Assembly (NCBI GenBank): GCA_019232645.1 | Contig: JAFANO010000739.1 | Coordinates: 1-7,860 of the forward strand | DNA from: Planctomycetaceae bacterium | Lineage (GTDB): Bacteria > Planctomycetota > Planctomycetia > Isosphaerales > Isosphaeraceae | Length of the DNA stretch: 7,860 bases | Reading direction: 5' to 3' | Shown here: in pieces, positions 1 through 6,699 of the stretch | Position numbering within the stretch: position 1 is the stretch's first letter | Layout of the letters: each line of letters starts with the position of its first letter | Made by a program: the position numbers and the translations under genes | Notes under the pieces: model-generated | What the model saw: the letters and a program-made list of their open reading frames with translations, nothing else | The model's database searches: none | Told to the model about the DNA's origin: nothing

Positions 1-57
1 ATTTCAGAAATCAGTGACACGCCAGGAAGCCGAGAATGTGGATGGATGCATCTGAGG

Positions 58-79
58 GTCCCCCGATCTCCCGGGGGAC
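58..79. other. GC-rich 8-bp perfect hairpin
   Basis: Arms 58-65 (gtcccccg) and 72-79 (cgggggac) are perfectly complementary around a 6-nt loop. No T-run follows, so it is not a classical rho-independent terminator. One plus-strand frame open from the window edge stops at 53-55, just before the hairpin, so it could mark the 3' end of an upstream gene. That 17-codon tail is too short to identify. Confidence 0.35.
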
Positions 80-138
80 AGCGGACGGCCGATCCTCGGG
101 GATTGTTGTCAGCAACACGATGTCATGCTCTCTCTGAA

Positions 139-294
139 TAGGAGTTACGCAGTTGGGGGCTCAGTGACCGCGCGAACTGTTACTCTGAGAGCTCGAGGGA
201 AGATGGGCAACACAACGGGGCTTACCGCCGCGTTACTGGGTTGCCCATCTTTCCAAGCGCCTGGAGCATCAAACCGCCAACTGCGTAACTCCTA
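139..294. mobile_element. MITE-like element with 16-bp terminal inverted repeats and TA flanks
   Basis: The ends 141-156 (ggagttacgcagttgg) and 277-292 (ccaactgcgtaactcc) are perfect inverted repeats. Each is bordered outside by TA (139-140 and 293-294), so the symmetry is 18 bp in all. The 152-bp interior has no transposase-sized ORF. A second, nested inverted repeat lies inside: agatgggcaac at 201-211 and its complement at 240-250. Small size, perfect termini and a TA duplication are what a miniature element mobilised in trans by an IS630/Tc1-like transposase would show; the family is inference. It ends 57 bp before the first BMC start codon, so it may change the leader or promoter of that operon. 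A non-mobile long hairpin is the alternative. Confidence 0.6.
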
Positions 295-351
295 CTCGAA
301 TCTCAAATCCGACATCACGAATCTGGCTCCCGAGGGTTCGAGGGACCAATC

Positions 352-609
352 ATGCAACTCGGGCGGGTGGTCGGCAGGGCGACGGCGACCGTCAAGCACC
401 CGACGTTCCGGGGGGAGCGGCTGCTCATCGTGCAGCTCGAGTCGCCCGATGGCAAACCCGACGGCGAGCCGGTCCTCGCGTTCGACCGGTTGGGCGCGGG
501 GCGGGGCGACCTGGTCATGCTGACCGCCGACGGCCAGCTCCTTCAGGAGATGCTCGGCCCGACGACCCCCGGTCGCTGGAGTGTCCTGGGGCTGCCCGAC
601 ACGCGTTGA
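352..609 (+). CDS. BMC-P shell vertex protein (EutN/CcmL family), first copy
   Basis: This 85-residue protein matches the EutN/CcmL family in length and pattern. The opening MQLGRVVGRATATVKHP is the typical first strand and turn, followed by a KLLIVQ-like strand (LLIVQLESPDGKP), then PVLAFDRLGAGRGDLVMLT, the conserved D-x-x-GAG-x-G-D core. The end (TTPGRWSVLGLPD) fits the last strand. Family members form pentamers that cap the vertices of the polyhedral shell. The start is supported by GAGGGA at 340-345, about 6 nt upstream of the ATG. It is the first gene of a plus-strand run with a second BMC-P gene and an aldolase, as in planctomycetal sugar-degrading BMC loci. The MITE-like element lies immediately upstream. 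Confidence 0.93.
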   Translation: MQLGRVVGRATATVKHPTFRGERLLIVQLESPDGKPDGEPVLAFDRLGAGRGDLVMLTADGQLLQEMLGPTTPGRWSVLGLPDTR

Positions 610-676
610 AAGCCGATTCGAAGGCCGGGCGTGAGCGATCCTGACCCACGAGACAGAGGTTAACTTCCGAGTCGGG

Positions 677-1507
677 ATGATGAACGAGAAAACGGTCCAT
701 CCTCGAACCCTGGGCGCGAGACCAGGACATCCGGCTCTCGACATCGAGTCCCTGGTCCGGGCCGTCCTGTCCTCCCTCGGCGTGCCGCACTCCAAGCCCT
801 TGCCGACGGCTCCGGCATCCCAGGTCGATCCCTCCTCGGCGCGAATCATCGAGGAAGACAACGCCGTCCATTCGGTGCCGGCGGAGTTGAAGGTCGGGCC
901 GGTGCCGGTGTCGCTGCCCGCGCGGCACGAGGCCGAGGTCTTCGCCGATCGGCTCCTGGCGCAGCGGCATATCGAGGCGCTGCCGGGAGGGACGCGCGAG
1001 GTCCGGATCACCCCCGGGACGGTCGTGACCCCGCTGGCCCGCGACCTCCTGAAGCGTCGGGGGATCATCTTGCGGTGGGTGTCGGGCGGCGAGGCCGGTC
1101 GCGTCCGGGATCGGGGGGAATGGGGCTTCGCGTTCGAGTCCGAGTCGGGCGTGCTCGCGGCGCTGCGGCGGGCATGGCTCGAGGAGGAGTGGTCGGAGGT
1201 GGCGTCATCGCCTGTCGCGACGGCGCGATGGGTCGTCGCATCCCCGCGCCGCGGGGCGCTGCTGCTGACCGACGAGGCGTCGGTCGCGGTCTGGAGGGCG
1301 TGCCGGTTCGAGGGCGTCCGCGCGGCATCGGCCGCCGAGCCCGAGGCGGTCGCCCGCGCCGTCCGCCGGCTCGGGGTGAACTTGCTCGTCGTCGAGCCCG
1401 CCGGCAAGTCGATCGCGCTGATGCGGCAACTGGGCCGGACGTTCCGACGCGGGGGGGCGCCCCGGGCCCCCGAGGGCCTCGCCTCGGCAGGGGAGGCCCG
1501 CCCATGA
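677..1507 (+). CDS. Conserved BMC-locus protein of unknown function with encapsulation-peptide-like N-terminus
   Basis: I cannot name this 276-residue protein. Residues 22-35 (DIESLVRAVLSSLG) form an amphipathic helix resembling encapsulation peptides, and the next 30 or so residues are a Pro/Ser-rich linker. A middle segment contains TPGTVVTPLARDLLKRRGI (near residues 114-132), a TP-x-ARD-x-L-x-x-RGI pattern I associate with proteins of BMC loci. The C-terminal part (about 194-258) alternates strands and helices: LLLTDEASVAVWRACR, GVRAAS, then LGVNLLVVEPAGKS. This faintly recalls RpiB-type sugar-phosphate isomerases, but no catalytic residues can be assigned, so that is only a hypothesis. 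The gene lies 67 bp after the first BMC-P gene, and its stop overlaps the next start (ATGA). The ribosome binding site is weak (AGAGG at 655-659, about 17 nt away). It is probably lumenal or shell-associated. Confidence 0.8.
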   Translation: MMNEKTVHPRTLGARPGHPALDIESLVRAVLSSLGVPHSKPLPTAPASQVDPSSARIIEEDNAVHSVPAELKVGPVPVSLPARHEAEVFADRLLAQRHIEALPGGTREVRITPGTVVTPLARDLLKRRGIILRWVSGGEAGRVRDRGEWGFAFESESGVLAALRRAWLEEEWSEVASSPVATARWVVASPRRGALLLTDEASVAVWRACRFEGVRAASAAEPEAVARAVRRLGVNLLVVEPAGKSIALMRQLGRTFRRGGAPRAPEGLASAGEARP

Positions 1508-1782
1508 GGATCGCCGAGGTGATCGGCCGGCTGACGCTCTCCCGGGTCCATCCCAGCATCACGGGGGCGCGGTTCGTGATCGCGCTGCCCATGCCCCTCG
1601 AGGCGCTGACCGAGGACTCACCCCGTCGGGGGGAGGAGGTCGTCGCCTTCGACGACCTCGGCGCGGGCCCCGGCGACCTGATCGGCCTGAGCGAGGGCCG
1701 CGAGGCCGCCAACCCGTTCGGCGAGACCAAGACACCCGTGGATGCCTATTGCGCCTGCATCCTGGATCGGCTGTCGCTCTGA
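1504..1782 (+). CDS. BMC-P shell vertex protein (EutN/CcmL family), second copy
   Basis: This 92-residue EutN/CcmL protein begins MRIAEVIGRLTLSRVHPSI, the family's first strand and turn. Residues 46-60 hold VVAFDDLGAGPGDLI, the D-x-x-GAG-x-GD core, and it ends TPVDAYCACILD, the usual last strand. The ATG at 1504 is chosen because it gives a family-length protein, overlaps the previous stop as ATGA and follows AGGGGAGG (1489-1496) by 7 nt. The same frame stays open further upstream, but that part overlaps the previous gene. It should form pentameric vertices like the first copy, from which it differs clearly in sequence, so the two probably play distinct positions or partner roles. Two or three BMC-P paralogues are usual in planctomycetal loci. 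Confidence 0.93.
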   Translation: MRIAEVIGRLTLSRVHPSITGARFVIALPMPLEALTEDSPRRGEEVVAFDDLGAGPGDLIGLSEGREAANPFGETKTPVDAYCACILDRLSL

Positions 1783-1828
1783 GCGACCGGCAAGGCGAGA
1801 CACCCGTGGGACAGGGGAGTTCCCAGAG

Positions 1829-2827
1829 ATGATCAACAATGGTTCGATGATGAGCGAGTGGAAGCTGCGCGAGCAGATGTGCGAGATCGGCCGGCGGGTG
1901 TACGCCAAGGGGTTCGTCGCGGCCAGTGACGGCAACATCAGCTACCGGTTGTCCGCGGACCGCGTCCTCTGCACCCCGACCCGTGTCTCGAAGGGGTTCA
2001 TGAAGCCGGGCGACCTCTGCGTCGTCGACATGGAGGGCAAGCAGATCTCGGGCGACCGCAAGCGCTCGAGCGAGATCCTCCTGCACCTGGCGATCCTCAA
2101 GGCGCGGCCCGACGTCCGGTCGTGCGTCCACTGCCACCCGCCCCATGCCACGGCCTTCGCCGTGGCGCACGAGCCGATCCCCAAGTGCACGCTGCCCGAG
2201 TTCGAAATCTTCCTCGGCGAGGTCGCCCTCACCCCCTACGAGACCCCCGGCACCCAGGCGTTCGCCGACACGGTCGTCCCCTACTGCAAGGACACCGACA
2301 CGATCATCCTGGCCAACCACGGCACGATCACCGCCGGCACGGACCTCGAGGACGCCTACTTCAAGACCGAGATCATCGACGCCTACTGCCGGATCCTGAT
2401 CCTGGCCCGGCAGCTCGGCTCGGTGAACCACTTCTCCGACGCCAAGGCCGCCGAGCTGATCAAGCTCAAGCCCGGCCTCGGCATCCGCGACGTCCGGCTC
2501 GAGCGCGGCCTGGAGAACTGCGACCTCTGCGGCAATAGCCTCTTCCGCGAGGGCTACTCCGACTTCCATCCCGAGCCCCAGGCGTTCCTCCCGGCCCAGT
2601 CCCCGCACCGGCGGCCTCAACCGCTGGCCTCGAAGCGAGAGCCGCCCGCCCCGGCCTGCGCCTGCTCGACTCCTGCTCCTCGGGATCAGGGCGGCGACAT
2701 GGAAGACCTCGTTAAGTTGATCACCGACCAAGTCATGGTAGCGATGAACGGCGCCCTGAACGGCAAGGCCAGGGACAACTCGCGCGTCACCGGAGACGTC
2801 GGCAAAGCGGATCGTGCAGCGGATTGA
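1829..2827 (+). CDS. Class II aldolase (fuculose/rhamnulose-phosphate type) with C-terminal encapsulation peptide
   Basis: The catalytic domain (residues 10-215) is class II aldolase/adducin. GNIS (35-38) fits the substrate phosphate-binding loop, SSE (80-82) carries the expected catalytic acid, and HCHPPH (101-106) and ANHG (H164) supply the zinc-binding histidines. Relatives split L-fuculose-1-phosphate or L-rhamnulose-1-phosphate into DHAP and L-lactaldehyde. The core is followed by a CDLC pair (231-234), a Pro-rich linker (about 246-288) and an amphipathic helix at 291-306 (MEDLVKLITDQVMVAM), the hallmark of BMC cargo; family catalytic domains normally end near 215. A 26-residue polar tail follows the helix. 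The start at 1829 follows AGGGGAG (1813-1819) by 9 nt; the in-frame ATG at 1742 would overlap the preceding gene, and those at 1847/1850 lack a good ribosome binding site. The substrate within the class is inferred from context. Confidence 0.95.
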   Translation: MINNGSMMSEWKLREQMCEIGRRVYAKGFVAASDGNISYRLSADRVLCTPTRVSKGFMKPGDLCVVDMEGKQISGDRKRSSEILLHLAILKARPDVRSCVHCHPPHATAFAVAHEPIPKCTLPEFEIFLGEVALTPYETPGTQAFADTVVPYCKDTDTIILANHGTITAGTDLEDAYFKTEIIDAYCRILILARQLGSVNHFSDAKAAELIKLKPGLGIRDVRLERGLENCDLCGNSLFREGYSDFHPEPQAFLPAQSPHRRPQPLASKREPPAPACACSTPAPRDQGGDMEDLVKLITDQVMVAMNGALNGKARDNSRVTGDVGKADRAAD

Positions 2828-2851
2828 CGCGGAGGTGCGTTTATAAATGAT
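2824..2851 (+). promoter_or_regulatory. Weak candidate promoter after the aldolase gene
   Basis: TTGACG (2824-2829) overlaps the aldolase stop codon. Sixteen nt downstream is AATGAT (2846-2851), a 4/6 match to a -10 box, inside an AT-rich island unusual for this window. It could serve the cyclase gene about 190 bp on. Sequence match alone is weak evidence in a planctomycete. Confidence 0.2.
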
Positions 2852-2855
2852 TTAT
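2843..2855. repeat. AT-rich 13-bp palindrome
   Basis: ataaat-g-atttat is a perfect inverted repeat around one central base, 16 bp after the aldolase stop, in otherwise GC-rich DNA. It may be a regulator site, part of a promoter, or the edge of a deletion or insertion scar next to the remnant that follows. Confidence 0.4.
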
Positions 2856-3012
2856 CCACGGCGTCTCGCTGGTGGCCGACCGGCGGATCCGGGCGACCGG
2901 CTCCAAGGCGATCCCCGAGAGCGACCTCGTGATGATCCCCGCCGGACTCCGGCAAGGGCCGTACGCGTCTGAATCATGGGGCATGCCGAGAAGTCGTTTC
3001 AGAGCAGAAACT
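2851..3012 (+). pseudogene. Possible 3' gene remnant, unidentified
   Basis: This frame opens after a TGA (2848-2850) and runs without a start codon into LVADRRIRATGSKAIPES, then DLVMIPAGLRQGPYA, ending at a TAG at 3012-3014. Between about 2863 and 2970 nearly every third position is G or C, as in the real genes here, whereas the following 45 bases lose that bias. It therefore looks like the end of a gene whose 5' part was lost after the BMC operon. I do not recognise the family. It may be only chance bias. Confidence 0.35.
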
Positions 3013-3045
3013 TAGGGCAACATCAATCCGAGGTGACACCCGAGC

Positions 3046-5154
3046 ATGTTCCTGATCAGACGCCTCAGTATTCAGTCGAAGCTCGTGCTGATGCTCCTTG
3101 CGGTGAGCATTGGTTCCATCGTGGTGATCGGTTACATCGGCTACGCCAGCGGCAGGGCGGCGTTGGCCCGGTCGGTCTACGAGCAATTGACCGGCTTGCG
3201 TCAGACCAAGGCGACCAACCTCCTGGATCGGCTGAGGTTCATCCGCGAGCAGGCGATCTCCCTCGCCGAGAGCCACGCTGTCATCAACGCGATCAGGGCC
3301 TTCAAGGAGGGATACGCGGAGGTCAGCCAGAGGAAGATCCCGCCCGAGTGGGACGCCAAGCTGACCGACTATTACCGCAACACGTTTTTGCCGTCGTTGG
3401 CCAAGAACGTCGACGGTCAGCCGGTTCTCGAGACGTACCTGCCGAAATCGCTCCCGGCACGGTATCTCCAATATCAATACAGCGCCAAGTTCCCGCAGAT
3501 CCCCTACGAGGACAAGGCTCGGATCGTCGAGTCCGGCGACGGCGGCAAGTATGATTCCGCGCATAAGAAGTATCACCCTTTCTTCTCCAAGATCGCCAGC
3601 GCCTTCGGCTACCAGGATCTGATGCTGGTCGATTCGGTGACTGGTGACATCGTTTACATCGTCGACAAGTCCACCGAGCTCGGCACGAGCCTCCTGAAGG
3701 GCCCCTATGCGGATACGGGCGTGGGCGAGCTGTTCCGGTCGATCCGCCGGGGGATGGACAAGGGGGCCTACAAGTTCTCGGACTTCGAGCGCTATCGGCC
3801 CAACCTGAACAAGCCCGCCGCCTTCAGCGCCAGCCCGATCTTCGACGGCGACGAGTTGATCGGGGTCCTCATCCTGCAGTTCCCCATCGATGAGATCAAC
3901 CGGGCGATGACCGGCGATGAGAATTGGGAGAAGGAGGGCCTGGGCAAGACGGGCGAGGTGTTCCTGGTCGGGTCGGACCACCTGATGCGGTCCCAATCAC
4001 GTCGGCTCTGGGAAGATCGTGAGGGATTCTACAGGGAGTTGAGAGCGGCCGGTGGCACCAACCAGCAGATCGCAACGATCAAGCGCGCCGGGACGGCCAT
4101 CTTGGCCCTTGAAGTGCGGACTCCGGCCGTGATGAGGGCGCTCTCGGGCAAGGAGGGGATTGTCTTCGAGAACGATTATCGCGGCACCCCCGTGATCGCG
4201 ACCTACGCGCCGCTGGAGGTCGAGGGGCTCCGCTGGGCGATCGTCGCCAAGAGGGATGTCGCCGAGGCCTTCGCCCCCGTCTACGAATTCGGCCGAAACG
4301 TGCTGGCCAGCTCCGTGGGGATCGTCCTGCTAGTCACCCTCCTGGCGATGGTCCTGGCCCATTCCTTCACGAGGCCCATCCAAGAGCTGGCCGAAGGTGC
4401 ACGCCAGGTCGGCGCAGGCCAAGTCGACGTCGCGGTCCGGGTCGACTCCGGCGATGAGTTCCGCGAGCTGGCCGATGTCTTCAACAGTATGACCCGCAAC
4501 CTCAGGGAGAAGGGGGAGCAGGTCGAGCAGAAGATCCGCGAGAACGAGGAGCTCCTGCTGAACATCCTCCCCGGCCCGGTCGCCGCCCGGATGAAGGAGG
4601 GCGACGGTCGACGGACCGAGAGTTTCTCGGACGTCACGGTGCTCTTCGCCGACATCATCGGTCTGGCCGAGCTGCCCGAGACGATCCCGGCCAACCGGGC
4701 ACTCGACCTGCTCAGCGACCTGGTGGTCGCCTTCGACGAAGCGGCCGAACGTTATGGTGTCGAGAAGGTCAAGACCGTCGGCGCCTCCTACATGGCGGTC
4801 TGCGGCTTGTCCGAGCAGCGTCCCGACCATACCCATCGCGTGGTCGAGTTCGCCCGGGAGCTGCCGCAGATCGTCACGCGGTTCAACCAGGAGCGCGGCA
4901 CGAGCCTGAGGGTCGCGGTCGGGATCAATGCGGGGCCTGTGGTCGGCGGCATCGTCGGCCGCAGCAAGTTCATCTACGACCTGTGGGGCGAGACCGTGAA
5001 CGTCGCGCGCGGCCTCGGTTCGGACGGCGGAGCCTCCATCCGGGTGACCAAGGAGGTCCGCGACCGCCTGAGCGACCTGCACGAGTTCGAGGGACCTGCC
5101 GAAATCGAGGTCAAGGGCAAGGGCCGGGTTTCCGTCTGGGCCGTCAAGGACTGA
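3046..5154 (+). CDS. Membrane class III nucleotide cyclase with extracytoplasmic Cache-like sensor and HAMP
   Basis: The 702-residue protein has a TM helix at about 12-33, a large extracytoplasmic region (34-417) with double-Cache-like segments, a second TM at about 418-440, a HAMP domain (about 440-492), a short coiled coil leading into LLLNILPGPVA, and a class III cyclase domain (about 525-700). Adenine-type specificity residues are present: K576 in EKVKT and D645 in YDLWGE. N652 and metal-binding D536 (FADI) are also kept. Two catalytic positions are not: the second metal Asp is A580 (VGASYMAV, usually GD), and the transition-state Arg of N-x-x-x-R is G656, with R655 one place early. Activity may be reduced, lost, or need a partner. 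GAGGTGA at 3030-3036 supports the start. The next gene, 33 bp on, is a cyclic-nucleotide-binding channel, so the pair is probably cotranscribed. Confidence 0.94.
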   Translation: MFLIRRLSIQSKLVLMLLAVSIGSIVVIGYIGYASGRAALARSVYEQLTGLRQTKATNLLDRLRFIREQAISLAESHAVINAIRAFKEGYAEVSQRKIPPEWDAKLTDYYRNTFLPSLAKNVDGQPVLETYLPKSLPARYLQYQYSAKFPQIPYEDKARIVESGDGGKYDSAHKKYHPFFSKIASAFGYQDLMLVDSVTGDIVYIVDKSTELGTSLLKGPYADTGVGELFRSIRRGMDKGAYKFSDFERYRPNLNKPAAFSASPIFDGDELIGVLILQFPIDEINRAMTGDENWEKEGLGKTGEVFLVGSDHLMRSQSRRLWEDREGFYRELRAAGGTNQQIATIKRAGTAILALEVRTPAVMRALSGKEGIVFENDYRGTPVIATYAPLEVEGLRWAIVAKRDVAEAFAPVYEFGRNVLASSVGIVLLVTLLAMVLAHSFTRPIQELAEGARQVGAGQVDVAVRVDSGDEFRELADVFNSMTRNLREKGEQVEQKIRENEELLLNILPGPVAARMKEGDGRRTESFSDVTVLFADIIGLAELPETIPANRALDLLSDLVVAFDEAAERYGVEKVKTVGASYMAVCGLSEQRPDHTHRVVEFARELPQIVTRFNQERGTSLRVAVGINAGPVVGGIVGRSKFIYDLWGETVNVARGLGSDGGASIRVTKEVRDRLSDLHEFEGPAEIEVKGKGRVSVWAVKD

Positions 5155-5187
5155 TCCTCACCCTAGAACCTGCGCGAGGACCATTCC

Positions 5188-6642
5188 ATGGATTTTCCCG
5201 TCTTCTCTCAGGAGATGTTGCGGTGGGCCGTGGGGCTGCTGGTGGGCTTCCCGCTGGCGATGCTGTTGATGGGGGAAGCGATCCTGCGGCTCCGGCGCCA
5301 CAACCGGCCGATCGTCACGACCCTGACGATCCTCCGGAGCCTCGTCCTGCCCACGCTGGCCGCCTTGCTGCTGCTGATGAATGTTGTGGGGCTGCCGCGC
5401 GGCCACACCGCGGTCCGCGTGGTCGAGACCGTGATGTGGATCTTCCTGATCCACGCCGCGCTGTCGTTTGTCAATGACGTCGTGTTCGCGTCGGCCGCGG
5501 AAGGGAGCTGGCAGTCCCGATTCCCCAAGCTGTTCCTCGACCTCGCCCGGCTGATCTTGGTCCTCATCGGGGCCTGCATCGTCCTGTCGACCGTCTGGGG
5601 CGCCGATCTCACCAAGCTCGCCGCGGCCCTCGGCGTCGGCTCGATCGTCATCGGCCTGGCCTTGCAGGAGCCGCTGGGCAATGTCTTCGCCGGGATGATG
5701 CTCCTGTTCGAGCGGCCGATTGCGGTCGGCGACTGGATCCAGATCGACGGGACCACCGGCAAGGTCGTCCAGATCACCTGGCGCTCGGTCCACATCGAGA
5801 CGGGCACGCGCGAGCTGCGCATCGTGCCTAACTCCTCGTTGTACAAAGGCTCCTTCAGCAACCTGTCGCGCCCGGATACCCTCCGGACCGAGGTGATCGA
5901 ATTGGGGTTCTCGTATGATGATGCCCCGAACAAGGTCAAATCCGCCTTGATGGCGGTGCTGAGGGGGATCGAGGGCATCCCGGCCGAACCCCAGCCTGTC
6001 ATCCGGACGGTCGCCTACGACTCCACCGTCCGATACCACGTGATCTTTACCGTCGCCCGTCAGGAGGGCGTGGCCGCGGCCCATGACGAATTCCTGACGC
6101 GCGCCTGGTACGCCGCCCGACGGCAGGGCCTGACCCCAGCCTTCCCGACCCGGAGGTCGGACGCAGGCGACCAGGCCGATCTCGCCGCCTGGGGCGTCGC
6201 CAGGCCGGCCGAGTTGCTCCGAAGGTTCCCCCAGTTCTCCGTCGCGAATGACGAGGCCCTGGCCGGGCTCGACTCCAAGGTCACGGTGACAACCTACTCT
6301 CGGGGTGAGCGGCTGATCTCCGAGGGCGAGCGGCTGCCTGGGTTGTACCTCATCCTCAGCGGGAAGGCCTCGCTGTTGATCCGAGACGTTGCCGGCCAGG
6401 AGCATGAGATCGCCCAGGTGGGCCATGGAGAGTACTTCGGCGAGAGTACACTCCTCTCGGGCCAGGCCAGCGAAGTCTCAGTCACCGCCCTGGAAGATCT
6501 GGAAGTCCTCGTGATCCCCCCGGAGGCCGTGCATGCCTTGGTCGAAGGCATCCCACGCCTGGGTCGCGAGATCGGCACCGTGCTGGATGTCCGGCGCAAA
6601 GCGGCGCATGCCGCGCGGAGGGTGAAAGCCATCTCTCACTGA
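5188..6642 (+). CDS. MscS-type channel with C-terminal cyclic-nucleotide-binding domain (bCNG-like)
   Basis: The 484-residue protein has about five hydrophobic helices in residues 8-170. The last is the MscS pore helix (LAAALGVGSIVIGLALQEPL, about 144-163), followed by GNVFAGMMLLFERPIAVGDWI and the beta and alpha/beta cytoplasmic domains with the PNSSLYKGSFSN motif. Residues about 348-460 are a cyclic-nucleotide-binding domain: GLYLILSGKASLLI, then GEYFGESTLLSG. The ribose-binding Glu (E419) of FGE is kept, but the phosphate-binding Arg position is S428 (QASEVSV, usually PRSATV). This architecture is the bCNG group, where a cyclic nucleotide modulates an MscS-like pore, often with weak tension response. 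GAGGA at 5176-5180, 7 nt before the ATG, supports the start. Placement just after a cyclase gene suggests its product is the ligand, though the missing Arg casts doubt on ordinary cAMP binding. Confidence 0.94.
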   Translation: MDFPVFSQEMLRWAVGLLVGFPLAMLLMGEAILRLRRHNRPIVTTLTILRSLVLPTLAALLLLMNVVGLPRGHTAVRVVETVMWIFLIHAALSFVNDVVFASAAEGSWQSRFPKLFLDLARLILVLIGACIVLSTVWGADLTKLAAALGVGSIVIGLALQEPLGNVFAGMMLLFERPIAVGDWIQIDGTTGKVVQITWRSVHIETGTRELRIVPNSSLYKGSFSNLSRPDTLRTEVIELGFSYDDAPNKVKSALMAVLRGIEGIPAEPQPVIRTVAYDSTVRYHVIFTVARQEGVAAAHDEFLTRAWYAARRQGLTPAFPTRRSDAGDQADLAAWGVARPAELLRRFPQFSVANDEALAGLDSKVTVTTYSRGERLISEGERLPGLYLILSGKASLLIRDVAGQEHEIAQVGHGEYFGESTLLSGQASEVSVTALEDLEVLVIPPEAVHALVEGIPRLGREIGTVLDVRRKAAHAARRVKAISH

Positions 6643-6699
6643 GGCCTTCGTGAGGAGGTAGGCGTTCAACGTTGATTTCCGCGGCCGGGAGAAAATCAG

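Noticed and set aside
1075..1503. Upstream extension of the second BMC-P gene
   Set aside because: The extension is Arg/Gly-rich and runs out of frame through the preceding gene; the family begins at 1504.
292..1551. Long minus-strand open frame (419 codons) opposite the first BMC genes
   Set aside because: It is antisense to three plausible genes, Arg/Ser/Pro-rich and without a domain; such frames arise from high third-position GC.
1742..1828. Upstream ATG for the aldolase
   Set aside because: It overlaps the end of the BMC-P gene and adds a non-homologous leader; the ATG at 1829 has a good ribosome binding site.
1559..2731. Minus-strand open frame (390 codons) opposite the aldolase
   Set aside because: It mirrors the aldolase codons (Leu/Val/Gly/Asp-rich low-complexity) and has no recognisable motif.
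2974..3996. Minus-strand open frame (340 codons) opposite the cyclase sensor region
   Set aside because: No domain; the plus-strand protein has TM, Cache, HAMP and cyclase features across the same bases.
5158..6426. Minus-strand open frame (422 codons) opposite the channel gene
   Set aside because: Gln/Asp/Arg-rich antisense shadow of a clear MscS-CNBD gene.
6666..6675. 10-bp palindrome tcaacgttga after the channel gene
   Set aside because: Too short and isolated to call an operator.
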